A stretch of 64,000 nucleotides of DNA from positions 186,001-250,000 of the forward strand of contig NZ_CP168034.1 in the NCBI RefSeq assembly GCF_041530365.1, in the 5' to 3' direction. Under the pieces are notes generated by a model. The model did not search any database and was not told the DNA's origin. It saw nothing but the letters and a program-made list of their open reading frames with translations. The stretch's first letter is position 1. Each line of letters starts with the position of its first letter. This document shows positions 53,938-62,907 of this stretch, one piece after another. This DNA comes from Capnocytophaga sp. ARDL2. Its GTDB lineage: Bacteria; Bacteroidota; Bacteroidia; Flavobacteriales; Flavobacteriaceae. Both the position numbers and the translations under genes were made by a program.

Positions 53938-54846
53938 GCCAATTCTCAAAATGTAATTTCCTTTTTCCAATGATGAAACATCTATTTGAGCAATTTGTTC
54001 ATTGTTAATTATTCCAAACGTTACCAATTTTCCTACTATATCATAGATTGCATACTCTTTTTGAATTGGCTCATTGAAGGTGATTGTCAACACATTTTCT
54101 ACTGGGTTTGGATATATGTTAAACGTCACTTTTTCGTAGTCTTTTACTGAAAGTGAAATTGGTTCAAATCGAAATACGGTGTTTGCTGGAATCACATTCG
54201 AAACTCCTGTTGTATTAAAATTAAAACCTACCCCTTCGCTGTAATTAAAGCCTGAGGTTGTATTTCCATAAATTGAAGATTTACGAGTACCCGCAGACAA
54301 AAGTGGTATCCATGAGCTCATCAACTCTTGTATCTCACCATCAACTATGTTGGTATTTCCATAACGATATTCAATACTTTCATCAGCCTCATAAAACCAA
54401 ATCTGATAGTTGATAAACTTCGTCAAACTATTGTCTGCTTCAATACCTGCATTTTTTAATTCCAATTTCAATATTCTAGCTCCTTCATTTCCATCAATCT
54501 TGTAAGAAATCGAAGATAACGAATAGCTTGTATCAGCACTCAAGTCTCTATAAAAACCACCCGAAACTGGATCTGTTAACACAATAGCATCATTAGTGCT
54601 ACGAAATTCAAAATAATCATCACTAAATCGAAATGAATTACAGCTTTCTCCTAAAACTTTCACAGGGAAAGGCAAAGATACTAACGGAAAATGGTTCGAT
54701 ACCCAATGAGTCCCTTGATTAATCGAGATAGCCTCTGTCAATTCCTGATAAGGTTCTGTTGCCGTTGAAAAATTGTAATAATTTGTCTGTGCATTTGATT
54801 GAAGTAAGGTTAATAATGCCCCCATTAAGAATACTTTTTTCTTCAT
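53908..54846 (-). CDS. Secreted T9SS cargo protein, copy B
   Basis: This 312-residue paralogue of the 52821 gene has a signal peptide (to about QSNAQ), the same body outline (YYNFSTATEPYQELTEAISI; QIWFYEADESIEYRYGN) and an almost identical T9SS domain. The middle has diverged strongly while the C-terminal domain stayed the same, which suggests gene conversion or selection on the sorting signal. The function is unknown. Confidence 0.85.
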   Translation of the reverse strand: MKKKVFLMGALLTLLQSNAQTNYYNFSTATEPYQELTEAISINQGTHWVSNHFPLVSLPFPVKVLGESCNSFRFSDDYFEFRSTNDAIVLTDPVSGGFYRDLSADTSYSLSSISYKIDGNEGARILKLELKNAGIEADNSLTKFINYQIWFYEADESIEYRYGNTNIVDGEIQELMSSWIPLLSAGTRKSSIYGNTTSGFNYSEGVGFNFNTTGVSNVIPANTVFRFEPISLSVKDYEKVTFNIYPNPVENVLTITFNEPIQKEYAIYDIVGKLVTFGIINNEQIAQIDVSSLEKGNYILRIGGSSKNIIKK

Positions 54847-54922
54847 GTTCTAATTTATTTATTTAAGAAATCAAACAATTCGTTTTAAAAGAAATAATTT
54901 TATTTTCTTTAAAAATAATTTA

Positions 54923-57304
54923 TTAAAAATCAAATTCCTGAATCGTTGTAGTTGTTGTATTGTTGTTTGGACTACTCGATTGTACTGGTGGTGACAACGA
55001 ATCTCGTTTTGCATTTGACGAGCCTCCTTCTTCTCCGATGTACGAGCGTCGATATTTACTACAATCGGTTTCTATTTGTGAAAATGACGGTTGCTCAAAA
55101 TCGTCGGTTGACACATATAGTGATTTGTCTGCATAACATTTTTTCATAAATATACCCCAGATTGGCAATGCCATTGTAGCTCCCTGACCGTACAAAGTAG
55201 ATTTGAAATGAGCTCCGCGGTCTTCGTTTCCTACCCATACTCCGGCTGCAAGATTTGGCACCATACCGATAAACCAACCGTCAGAGTTGTTTTGCGTTGT
55301 TCCTGTTTTTCCTGCAATCGGATTTTTGAATCCATACGGATAGCCCGTTACTCTGTTGTATCCAGCCCCACCGCTTCCTGTGTATCTCAATCGTCCTCCC
55401 GAACCATATTCTGTAACCCCTTCAAGCAATTTGATAACGGCATACGCCACATCTTTGTTCATTACTTCTCGAGATTCCATTTTAGATTCATAAAGTACCA
55501 CTCCGTTTCTATCTGTGATTTTTGAAATGATTCTCGGTTTTACATACACTCCTTGGTTGGCAAAGGTAGAATAGGCCGCCACCATATCGCTTACGGTAAT
55601 TTCTACTGCCCCCAATGCAATCGCTGGCGATGCTGGTATGTCTGATTTGATTCCGAGGTTTCTACACAAATCGATTACTGATTTTGGCCCTACTTTTTCC
55701 ATCAATCTTGCAGAAACAGAATTGAGTGACTGTGCCAGAGCGTTTTTCATCGATACCGAACCATAGTATTTCCCTCCTGAGTTTTTCGGAGACCAATCCT
55801 GTGCAATTCCATACGTTCCTCTACGCATTGTATAAGGCCCATCATACACATAGTCGCAAGGTGTCATCTGCAATTGTTCGATAGCTGTAGCATACACAAA
55901 TGGTTTGAATGTAGATCCTACCTGTCTCGCTCCTTGTGCTACGTGGTCGTATTGAAAATGCTTGTAATCAATACCTCCAACCCACGCTTTTACATTTCCA
56001 GACATTGGCTCCATAGCCATCATACCCGTCTGTAAAAAGTGTTTGTAATACAAAATCGAGTCTTTTGGTGTCATGATGGTATCGCGATCTCCCTTCCAGG
56101 TAAACACAGTCATCTTTGTTTTCACATCAAAAGATTTGATAATTTCATCTTCAGATTTTCCTTGCTCTGCCATTTGTCTCCAACGTTCTGAGCTTCTCAT
56201 TGCACGCTTGATGATAGCATTGCGTTCTTGAGTATTCAATTGAATAAAAGGAGCGTTTTTATTTCCCTTTTGCTGAATAAAAAACTCTTTTTGCAAGTTG
56301 CTCAAGTGCATTACAACTGCCTCTTCGGCATATTGTTGCATACGCGAATCAATGGTTGTGTAGATACGCAATCCATCTCTATAAATATCGTATGTACCAC
56401 CGTCTTTTTTGGGATTTTCTTTCACCCATTTTCTCATATAATCACGCAAATACTCTCTAAAATATGTACCTGTTCCTTTGGTATGCGTTTCTGGAGTATA
56501 GTTGATAACCATAGGTTTACCTTGCAAAGTGATTTTTTCAGCCTCTGAAATATATCCATTTTTTGCCATTTGTCCCAAAACGATATTTCTACGATTGGTC
56601 GAACGCTCTGGATGAAATCTTGGATTGTATCTCGATGGTGCTTGTAACATCCCCACCAAAGTAGCCGCCTCTTCTATTGTAAGATTTTTTGGTTCTTTAC
56701 CAAAATAAATATTCGAAGCCGAACGAATACCATACGCATTACTCACAAAGTCCACTGTATTTAAATAATGGGCAATGATTTCTTGCTTGGTATATTGTCT
56801 TTCCAATTTTACGGCAATAATCCATTCCTTGATTTTTTGTACCAGGCGAAACAGTTTATTAGTCGAACCCGAACTACCATGAAAAAGGTTTTTTGCCAAC
56901 TGCTGAGAAATGGTACTTGCTCCTCCTCTCGAACCCCCTTTGAAAACGGCTCTCATAGTACCTTTTCCATCAATCCCCGAGTGAGAATAAAAACGTTCGT
57001 CCTCTGTTGCGACCAAAGCATCTACCAAGTGTTGAGGCAAATCTTCGTATTTTACAGGAACGCGATTTTCGAGGTAAAATTTCCCAATAGTTTTTCCATC
57101 GCTAGAAATAATTTCGGTAGCGGTACTCGAACTCGGATTTTCCAATTCGTCAAAAGTAGGCATAGAGCCAAACACTCCAAAGTTTGCCAATAGAAAAATG
57201 AAAACAGTAAACCCTATTCCTCCTGCAAAAACATTCCAAAAGAGGCGTTGATAACCTTTGAAAGATTGCTTTGCATTTTTCTTATTTGTCTTCTTTACTT
57301 CCAT
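54923..57304 (-). CDS. Penicillin-binding protein 1A (transglycosylase/transpeptidase)
   Basis: This 793-residue class A PBP makes and cross-links peptidoglycan. One N-terminal membrane helix is followed by the GT51 domain (VATEDERFYSHSGIDGKG; QLAKNLFHG) and the transpeptidase domain with SxxK in GSTFKPFVYA, SxN in QSLNSVS and KTGT in AGKTGTTQNNSDGW. The C-terminus has an Asn/Thr-rich tail. It starts 2 bases after gldH. Confidence 0.95.
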   Translation of the reverse strand: MEVKKTNKKNAKQSFKGYQRLFWNVFAGGIGFTVFIFLLANFGVFGSMPTFDELENPSSSTATEIISSDGKTIGKFYLENRVPVKYEDLPQHLVDALVATEDERFYSHSGIDGKGTMRAVFKGGSRGGASTISQQLAKNLFHGSSGSTNKLFRLVQKIKEWIIAVKLERQYTKQEIIAHYLNTVDFVSNAYGIRSASNIYFGKEPKNLTIEEAATLVGMLQAPSRYNPRFHPERSTNRRNIVLGQMAKNGYISEAEKITLQGKPMVINYTPETHTKGTGTYFREYLRDYMRKWVKENPKKDGGTYDIYRDGLRIYTTIDSRMQQYAEEAVVMHLSNLQKEFFIQQKGNKNAPFIQLNTQERNAIIKRAMRSSERWRQMAEQGKSEDEIIKSFDVKTKMTVFTWKGDRDTIMTPKDSILYYKHFLQTGMMAMEPMSGNVKAWVGGIDYKHFQYDHVAQGARQVGSTFKPFVYATAIEQLQMTPCDYVYDGPYTMRRGTYGIAQDWSPKNSGGKYYGSVSMKNALAQSLNSVSARLMEKVGPKSVIDLCRNLGIKSDIPASPAIALGAVEITVSDMVAAYSTFANQGVYVKPRIISKITDRNGVVLYESKMESREVMNKDVAYAVIKLLEGVTEYGSGGRLRYTGSGGAGYNRVTGYPYGFKNPIAGKTGTTQNNSDGWFIGMVPNLAAGVWVGNEDRGAHFKSTLYGQGATMALPIWGIFMKKCYADKSLYVSTDDFEQPSFSQIETDCSKYRRSYIGEEGGSSNAKRDSLSPPVQSSSPNNNTTTTTIQEFDF

Positions 57305-57306
57305 GA

Positions 57307-57795
57307 TTATATCGCTTTCTCAATACGCAATCCTACATCAGATACCCCAGGTAATTTTTCATCTCCTTTTTCTGATTTTGCATTTCGCATTGCGTGTTCT
57401 ATTTCTATTTTATACAATCCTTTATTTGAAAAATTGTAGTTGGATTTAAACCACAATTGACTTTCTTTCAAATCTGTAAGTCCATTACCCAATAGCTCAC
57501 CAGAGGGGGTCGCCATAGGGTATTGCAAGGTGTCCACCCATGATTTTCCATTGGGACTATGCATTTTTACAATCAGATAAATGTTGCTATACGGATATTG
57601 ATAGTCTGCACGTAGATTGATAAACAGATTGTATTTCTGCAAACTATCTTCGGCTGTAAATTCAAAAATTTTTACATCTTTTCTATCCCACTCATTTCCG
57701 GTAGAAAGGTAGGTATCCATCACAGCGGTATCTTTGCAAGAAAAAAACATCAATACCATTGCCAGCATCCAAAATTTATTGTGGTTTTGCTTCAT
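57307..57795 (-). CDS. gldH: Gliding motility lipoprotein GldH
   Basis: This 162-residue lipoprotein (signal MKQNHNKFWMLAMVLMFFSC) matches GldH: VMDTYLSTGNEWDRKDVK and NLFINLRADYQYPYSNIYL. GldH is needed for gliding in Flavobacterium johnsoniae and works alongside the T9SS machinery in the cell envelope. I chose the start at 57795, which gives the proper signal peptide and overlaps the end of the ricT gene by 20 bases. The ricT-gldH-PBP1A order is common in Flavobacteriaceae. Confidence 0.93.
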   Translation of the reverse strand: MKQNHNKFWMLAMVLMFFSCKDTAVMDTYLSTGNEWDRKDVKIFEFTAEDSLQKYNLFINLRADYQYPYSNIYLIVKMHSPNGKSWVDTLQYPMATPSGELLGNGLTDLKESQLWFKSNYNFSNKGLYKIEIEHAMRNAKSEKGDEKLPGVSDVGLRIEKAI

Positions 57796-59200
57796 GATTT
57801 GAAGATGAATTGTTGTTTCGGTTTTTTCCTTTATAATTTGGATTTCTTTTCTTTTTATGCACTGCTCTTCTGTCGTCTTCCCCTGTTTTTTGCACTTCAT
57901 TTGATTTTTGAGTTGGACGTTCAGTAGACTTTTGCATCGGTCGATCACCTGTCTTATTTACAGGTTTTTCATTTGTCTTGCTCGATGATCTATCAGCAAA
58001 TTTATTTGAAACTTTTTGATTTGTTCTTGCCGTTTTCCCCTCTTCGTTTCTCGGTTGTGTTTTACCGTTCTTATTTCTATTTCCACCTTTTTTCGCAGGG
58101 CGTTTCTTTCTCTTTTCATTGTCAAAACGAGAAAGGTTGTCCTCGTCAAATGTAATTGTTTTTTCATTTGACTGTTGATTTTCTGAAACAAAATCTTCAA
58201 TATTTTCGATTTTTTCCCCTGTCTGATTGGCTGTAATTATATCTTTTACTTTTTCTACACTGATTTTGTACCAATTAGCAGAATTTTCTGGATAAGCAAA
58301 CCACATCACTCTTTTGAAAATATCAATTTTCTGACAGTGCATGATACCTTTTTCGGTTTGCAATTTAGTGTCCATATCTGGCAAATCTTTCAATGCGTCG
58401 AGATAAGTGTCCAATTCATAATTGAGACAGCATTTCAATTTTCCACATTGTCCTGCTAATTTTTGAGGATTTAAAGACAATTGTTGATATCTCGCTGCCG
58501 ATGTATTTACACTTCGAAAATCGGTAAGCCATGTAGAACAGCACAATTCTCTACCGCACGAACCAATCCCTCCCAATCGAGTAGCCTCTTGTCTAAAACC
58601 AATTTGCTTCATCTCGATACGGATACTAAATTCCTTTGCGTAATCTTTGATCAACTGACGGAAATCTACACGGTCATTGGCAGTATAATAAAAAGTAGCT
58701 TTGGAAGCATCTCCTTGAAACTCCACATCCGAAATTTTCATTTCCAAACGGTGAAAAATTGCCAATTCACGAGCTCTCACACGCACTGCTTCTTCCTTGC
58801 TTCTTGCCTCTTGCCATACATCGATATCTTTTTGATTGGCTTTGCGATAGATACGTAAAGCTACATTATCGTAGTCCGTTTTTTTCTTTTTCATCTGTAC
58901 ACGTACCAACTCACCTGTGAGGGTGATGATACCAATATCATGACCTGGCAAAGCCTCAGTAGCTACCACATCGCCAATTTGTAATGCCAGTTTTTCTGTA
59001 TTTTTATAAAAGTCTTTTCTACCGTTTTTAAACCTTACTTCTACTACATCAAACGCCTCAAAACCTGGAGGATAATGCATATTTGACAACCAGTCAAACA
59101 CATTGAGTTTGTTGCAACTATCCGTTCCACAAGAGCCGTTACTTCCACAGCCTTTTGGAATTGACGATGATGTATCTGTTGAACAATTTGTACAAGCCAT
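57776..59200 (-). CDS. ricT: PSP1-domain protein RicT (YaaT)
   Basis: This 474-residue protein matches RicT/YaaT: Cys-rich N-terminus (ACTNCSTDTSSSIPKGCGSN), PSP1 domain (ALRIYRKANQKDIDVWQEA; ATFYYTANDRVDFRQLI), and the Cys cluster GSCGRELCCSTW and QCGKLKCCLNYE that in B. subtilis binds Fe-S clusters in the RicAFT complex, which acts on RNA processing and development. The last 150 residues are a low-complexity Lys/Asn/Arg tail, a Bacteroidota feature. RicA/RicF partners are not nearby. Confidence 0.9.
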   Translation of the reverse strand: MACTNCSTDTSSSIPKGCGSNGSCGTDSCNKLNVFDWLSNMHYPPGFEAFDVVEVRFKNGRKDFYKNTEKLALQIGDVVATEALPGHDIGIITLTGELVRVQMKKKKTDYDNVALRIYRKANQKDIDVWQEARSKEEAVRVRARELAIFHRLEMKISDVEFQGDASKATFYYTANDRVDFRQLIKDYAKEFSIRIEMKQIGFRQEATRLGGIGSCGRELCCSTWLTDFRSVNTSAARYQQLSLNPQKLAGQCGKLKCCLNYELDTYLDALKDLPDMDTKLQTEKGIMHCQKIDIFKRVMWFAYPENSANWYKISVEKVKDIITANQTGEKIENIEDFVSENQQSNEKTITFDEDNLSRFDNEKRKKRPAKKGGNRNKNGKTQPRNEEGKTARTNQKVSNKFADRSSSKTNEKPVNKTGDRPMQKSTERPTQKSNEVQKTGEDDRRAVHKKKRNPNYKGKNRNNNSSSNHEAKPQ

Positions 59201-59432
59201 ATTTATACTGAGAAAATGTTTTTGAAAGAATATAAAAACAAAACAACTAACTGAAAACCAACGTGTTTATTTTATATTTTTACTATTTTTCAATGGTAAA
59301 AAATGATTCTTTCATACATTCTATTGTATTAGTTAGTATTATTTCAATTGGTAAAGATAGTAAGAAAGTGTGAAATAATTGATTTTAAAAGTGAATATTT
59401 TTTTTCATAGGATAAATATCTAAATAATTTAG

Positions 59433-59462
59433 TTGACACCTTGTACTTTTTTATTATTTTTG
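59433..59462 (+). promoter_or_regulatory. Promoter of the thioredoxin-like gene
   Basis: TTG at 59433-59435 and TATTTTTG at 59455-59462 with a 19-base spacer, 29 bases before the start codon; a textbook match for the phylum. Confidence 0.8.
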
Positions 59463-59490
59463 TATTTGTTTACTAAAGTAAAATTAAAAA

Positions 59491-59787
59491 ATGGCTAAAT
59501 TCGGAGAAATCATCAATACCCCAACGCCTGTGTTGATTCAGTTTACAATGGATTATAATACAGAATGCGAACAAATGAGTGACCTTTTGTATCAAGTAGC
59601 TCAAGAAATGGGTAGCAAATTGACCATTGTAAAAATCGACATTCACAAAAACAAAGAACTTTGTGAAGCATTGAGAGTAAAAACCGCTCCTACATCGATG
59701 GTTTACAAAAATGGCTCAATGACTTGGAAACACGAAGGTGTTGTGGACAAACAATCTTTGTTGATGGTCGCTAAGGCTTATAATTAA
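59491..59787 (+). CDS. Thioredoxin-fold protein lacking the first catalytic Cys
   Basis: This 98-residue protein has the thioredoxin fold (PVLIQFTMDYNTECEQMSDL; VKTAPTSMVYKNG with the cis-Pro). The WCGPC site reads YNTEC: the first Cys is Asn and only the second position holds Cys. It cannot act as a normal dithiol reductase. It is cytoplasmic (no signal peptide) and is followed after 6 bases by a HYC_CC_PP gene. Families of such monothiol or redox-dead thioredoxins often bind other proteins. Confidence 0.82.
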   Translation: MAKFGEIINTPTPVLIQFTMDYNTECEQMSDLLYQVAQEMGSKLTIVKIDIHKNKELCEALRVKTAPTSMVYKNGSMTWKHEGVVDKQSLLMVAKAYN

Positions 59788-59793
59788 TCTATT

Positions 59794-60192
59794 TTGAAAT
59801 ATATTTTTTCCATACTATCCATTATTATCCTATTGTTTTCCAATATGGGAATGCAGCTCAACTTGCACTATTGTGGTGGCGAGTTGGACAATGTTTCTAT
59901 GGATTTTGTTGAAAAAAACGTCGAAAATCATTCAGATGATTGTTGCTACGATATCGAATACGACGACTCGTGTTGTGTAGATGAAATACTCAAACAATCT
60001 ACCGACTACACCATTGTATATCAACTAAATATACAAATCCCTTATTTTATAGAACAATCCTTTTCCGATTGGAAACCTGCTCTTTTTATGGAATCTCAAT
60101 TGCAGATTCCCAACACTTATTTTGCTTACAGTATCTGGAGCAATGCTCCACCTCTGTATAAATTGTATCATCAATATTTGCTTTACGCTTAA
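59794..60192 (+). CDS. HYC_CC_PP family protein, likely metal-related
   Basis: This 132-residue protein starts with TTG, giving a signal peptide (MKYIFSILSIIILLFSNMG). The mature part has the HYC motif (LNLHYCGGE), a CC motif (SDDCCYDIEYDDSCC) and APPLYKLYHQYLL near the end, which defines the HYC_CC_PP family of Bacteroidota. These proteins are usually found beside heavy-metal-associated proteins and TonB receptors, suggesting copper or zinc binding. An ATG at 59827 is possible but would lose the signal peptide. Confidence 0.75.
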   Translation: MKYIFSILSIIILLFSNMGMQLNLHYCGGELDNVSMDFVEKNVENHSDDCCYDIEYDDSCCVDEILKQSTDYTIVYQLNIQIPYFIEQSFSDWKPALFMESQLQIPNTYFAYSIWSNAPPLYKLYHQYLLYA

Positions 60193-60410
60193 TTTTTCTC
60201 TCGCAGATTACACAGATTTTCACAGAAAAAAAATATTTTTTTGCCAGATAGAGACATAGTTTTTTTACCATTATAAAACAGAAACACTTCGCTTTAGGAG
60301 TTCAGCCTGTTGAATGATTTCATATTCTACAGGAAAAACATAGACTGTTGTGAGTAAGAAAACTATTTGTTCGTGATAAAATCACTTTTTTATTCTTTAC
60401 ACAAAGAAAA
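60193..60410. repeat. Intergenic repeats (CACAGAT and AAGCGAAG types)
   Basis: No gene. CTCGCAGATTACACAGATTTTCACAG at the start (first 20 bases matter) and AACACTTCGCTTTAGGAGTTC later match words of the repeats at 41757 and 2215, the second in opposite orientation. Confidence 0.45.
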
Positions 60411-60540
60411 AAGCTGTTCGAAAAGTAAGATTTCTGTCATTCTGACGAAGGAAGAATCTTTTTATCTTGTTGATTTTGAGTTTTTTTTCCTTTCGTAAAA
60501 ATGACAAATTATTTAAAAAATTGACTTTTTGGACAGCCTC
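60411..60540. repeat. MITE-like element with imperfect terminal inverted repeats
   Basis: GCTGTTCGAAAAGTAA at 60413-60428 and TTGACTTTTTGGACAGC at 60521-60537 are imperfect inverted repeats (13 of 16 bases pair). Inside is TCATTCTGACGAAGGAAGAA, a word frequent between genes in Bacteroidota. No coding sequence. It separates the HYC_CC_PP gene from the promoter of the TonB receptor. Confidence 0.5.
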
Positions 60541-60555
60541 GTTGAAATACTCGTG

Positions 60556-60563
60556 TAGTTTTG
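60556..60563 (+). promoter_or_regulatory. -7 box upstream of the TonB receptor
   Basis: TAGTTTTG at 60556-60563, with TTG at 60529-60531 (24-base spacer, slightly long). The start codon is 77 bases further. No clear metal-regulator operator is recognised. Confidence 0.4.
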
Positions 60564-60639
60564 CAACAAACAAAAAAATCTACTCCGTCCGTTAGGCGAT
60601 AAAACAAAAAATCAAACGTAATAATTTTAATAAAAAAGA

Positions 60640-62883
60640 ATGAACACATATACAAAGCAACTATTGACATTAGCACTTACTGCTTCATCGGCAGTATATG
60701 CACAAGAAAAAAACAATTTTACGGGTCGCGTACTCGACGCATTCAATCAACCTGTTGCTAGAGCAATCATCAGCTATTCTGAATATGATATTGATACAGA
60801 AACTGATGAGTCAGGTAACTTTTCTATCGAATTTATCAAAAACCAAGAATTGAGCATCTATTCCGAAGGGTATGAAACTTATGTTTTTCAAATCGAAAAT
60901 CCTTCGTTTGCTGTTTATAAATTGACTCCAACAGAGGATTTAGCTACTATTTTTATCAATAAAGAAAGAAAATCCACTCACAGGAGCAGCAAAGACGCTC
61001 ACAATACGCACACGATGACTTCAAAAGAGTTGTTGAAAGCTGCTTGTTGTAATCTAGCGGAATCTTTTGAAACCAACCCTTCGATTGATGTGAACTTCTC
61101 TGATGCGGTTTCTGGCAATAAACAAATCCGTATGTTGGGGCTTACAAGTCCGTACATTCTGATTGCTGAGGAAAACATTCCTGCGGTGCGTGGTGCTTCT
61201 CAAGCCTATGGTTTGTCTTTTATACCTGGCACATGGGTAGAAAGTATTCAGGTAACCAAGGGGGCAGGGAGTGTAACCAATGGTTTCGAGTCTATTTCTG
61301 GACAAATTAATTACGAATTATTAAAACCGTCCAATGATGACCCTTTTTTTCTAAATCTTTATGGTTCTACCGACAGTCGTTATGAATTAAATGCTCATAT
61401 CAATGAAAGGTTTTCTCCCAAATGGAGTACTTCTCTTTTTACTCACGGAAATATGCGTGTAAAGAAAAACGATATGAACAAAGACGGTTTTCTTGACAAT
61501 CCATTAGGTTCGCAAGTAAATATTATGAACCGTTGGCAATATACCAATAACGATAAAGGATTCGTTGGTTTTCTTTCTGTTCGAGGACTTATTGACGAAA
61601 AACAAACAGGAGATCTAAGCTACGACCCAAAAAATCCTGCGGGACTTTGGGGTGCAGAAATCAATACCAAAAAGTTTGATACCTCATCAAAAATTGGATA
61701 TGTTTTTCCAGATATGCCGTTTCAATCAATCGGATGGCAAAATTCATTTAGTTTTCATCAGCAAAATTCGTATTTCGGAAACAATTTGTTTGACATAACC
61801 CATCGTTCGGTGTATTCAAATTTGGTATTTCAGTCGATTATCCAAAACACTAAAAACAAGTTTTCAACAGGACTTTCGTTTATGTATGACGATTATTCAG
61901 AAAATTTGTTCAATTATTCCAACCACAATTTCGACCGTACCGACCGCTCGATTGGTGGATATTTTGAATATACTTACGACAATTTAGATAATTTTTCATT
62001 AATAGCAGGTTTACGAGCAGATTATTCCAACCAATTGGACTTTTTTGTAACGCCTCGTTTGCATGCAAGATACAATCCTTGGAAAGATGCTACTATCAAA
62101 GCATCGGCAGGAAGAGGAAAGCGAATTGCTAATATCATAGCCGAAAACCAGCATTTATTGGCAAGTAGTCGTACGGTACACATTCATTCTTCTGAAAACA
62201 AACCGTATGGATTAAACCCTGAAATTGCATGGAACTACGGAGCTAGTTTTTCTCAAAAATTTTACATCTCAGACAAAGAAGGACAGCTAGTAATAGACTA
62301 CTATAAAACAAATTTTATAAACCAAGTTGTAGTAGATCTCGACCAATCGGCAAGAAACATTCACTTCTATAATTTAAACGGAAAATCGTATGCCAATTCA
62401 TTGCAAATCGAGTGGAATCAAAACATCATTCCTCACCTAAATTTACGCACAGCATACAAACACTTTGAAGTAAAAACAAACTATAAAACAGGCTTGATGC
62501 AAAAACCATTACAAGCACAACAGCGCTTTTTTGCCAATTTGGAATATCAAACCCATGAAACCGAAACAGGAGGAAGTTGGAAATTTGATATTACCTACAA
62601 TCGCACAGGCAGACAGCGATTGCCATACACTGGTGATAATTCTGTAGCCAATCAATTGGGGGCGTATGCAGACGCGTTTACAACAATAAATGCACAAATA
62701 ACGAAGATATTCAACAACCGATTTGAGGTGTATCTTGGAGTAGAAAACCTAACCGACACACACCAGCACCGTGTATTGCTAGGAGCAGACAATCCATTTG
62801 GAAACGAATTTGATAGCTCCATTGTTTATAAACCAATCTTTGGTCGTATGTTTTACACAGGACTGAGATTTAGAGTGAAATAA
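60640..62883 (+). CDS. TonB-dependent receptor with N-terminal carboxypeptidase-like domain
   Basis: This 747-residue outer-membrane protein has a signal peptide (to about VYAQ), a CarboxypepD_reg-like beta domain (FTGRVLDAFNQPVARAIISY), a plug domain (KELLKAACCNLAESFETNPS; GAGSVTNGFESISGQINYEL) and a beta-barrel ending in ...FYTGLRFRVK. The double Cys in the plug is shared with members that sit next to HYC_CC_PP and HMA proteins, so copper or another soft metal is a plausible substrate, although this is inferred from context. Confidence 0.92.
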   Translation: MNTYTKQLLTLALTASSAVYAQEKNNFTGRVLDAFNQPVARAIISYSEYDIDTETDESGNFSIEFIKNQELSIYSEGYETYVFQIENPSFAVYKLTPTEDLATIFINKERKSTHRSSKDAHNTHTMTSKELLKAACCNLAESFETNPSIDVNFSDAVSGNKQIRMLGLTSPYILIAEENIPAVRGASQAYGLSFIPGTWVESIQVTKGAGSVTNGFESISGQINYELLKPSNDDPFFLNLYGSTDSRYELNAHINERFSPKWSTSLFTHGNMRVKKNDMNKDGFLDNPLGSQVNIMNRWQYTNNDKGFVGFLSVRGLIDEKQTGDLSYDPKNPAGLWGAEINTKKFDTSSKIGYVFPDMPFQSIGWQNSFSFHQQNSYFGNNLFDITHRSVYSNLVFQSIIQNTKNKFSTGLSFMYDDYSENLFNYSNHNFDRTDRSIGGYFEYTYDNLDNFSLIAGLRADYSNQLDFFVTPRLHARYNPWKDATIKASAGRGKRIANIIAENQHLLASSRTVHIHSSENKPYGLNPEIAWNYGASFSQKFYISDKEGQLVIDYYKTNFINQVVVDLDQSARNIHFYNLNGKSYANSLQIEWNQNIIPHLNLRTAYKHFEVKTNYKTGLMQKPLQAQQRFFANLEYQTHETETGGSWKFDITYNRTGRQRLPYTGDNSVANQLGAYADAFTTINAQITKIFNNRFEVYLGVENLTDTHQHRVLLGADNPFGNEFDSSIVYKPIFGRMFYTGLRFRVK

Positions 62884-62885
62884 GG

Positions 62886-62906
62886 AAAGAGGCGAAAGCC
62901 TCTTTT
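62886..62906. terminator. Bidirectional terminator between the receptor gene and ogt
   Basis: AAAGAGGC-GAAA-GCCTCTTT: an 8-bp stem with a stable GAAA tetraloop between convergent genes. Confidence 0.85.
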
Positions 62907-62907
62907 G

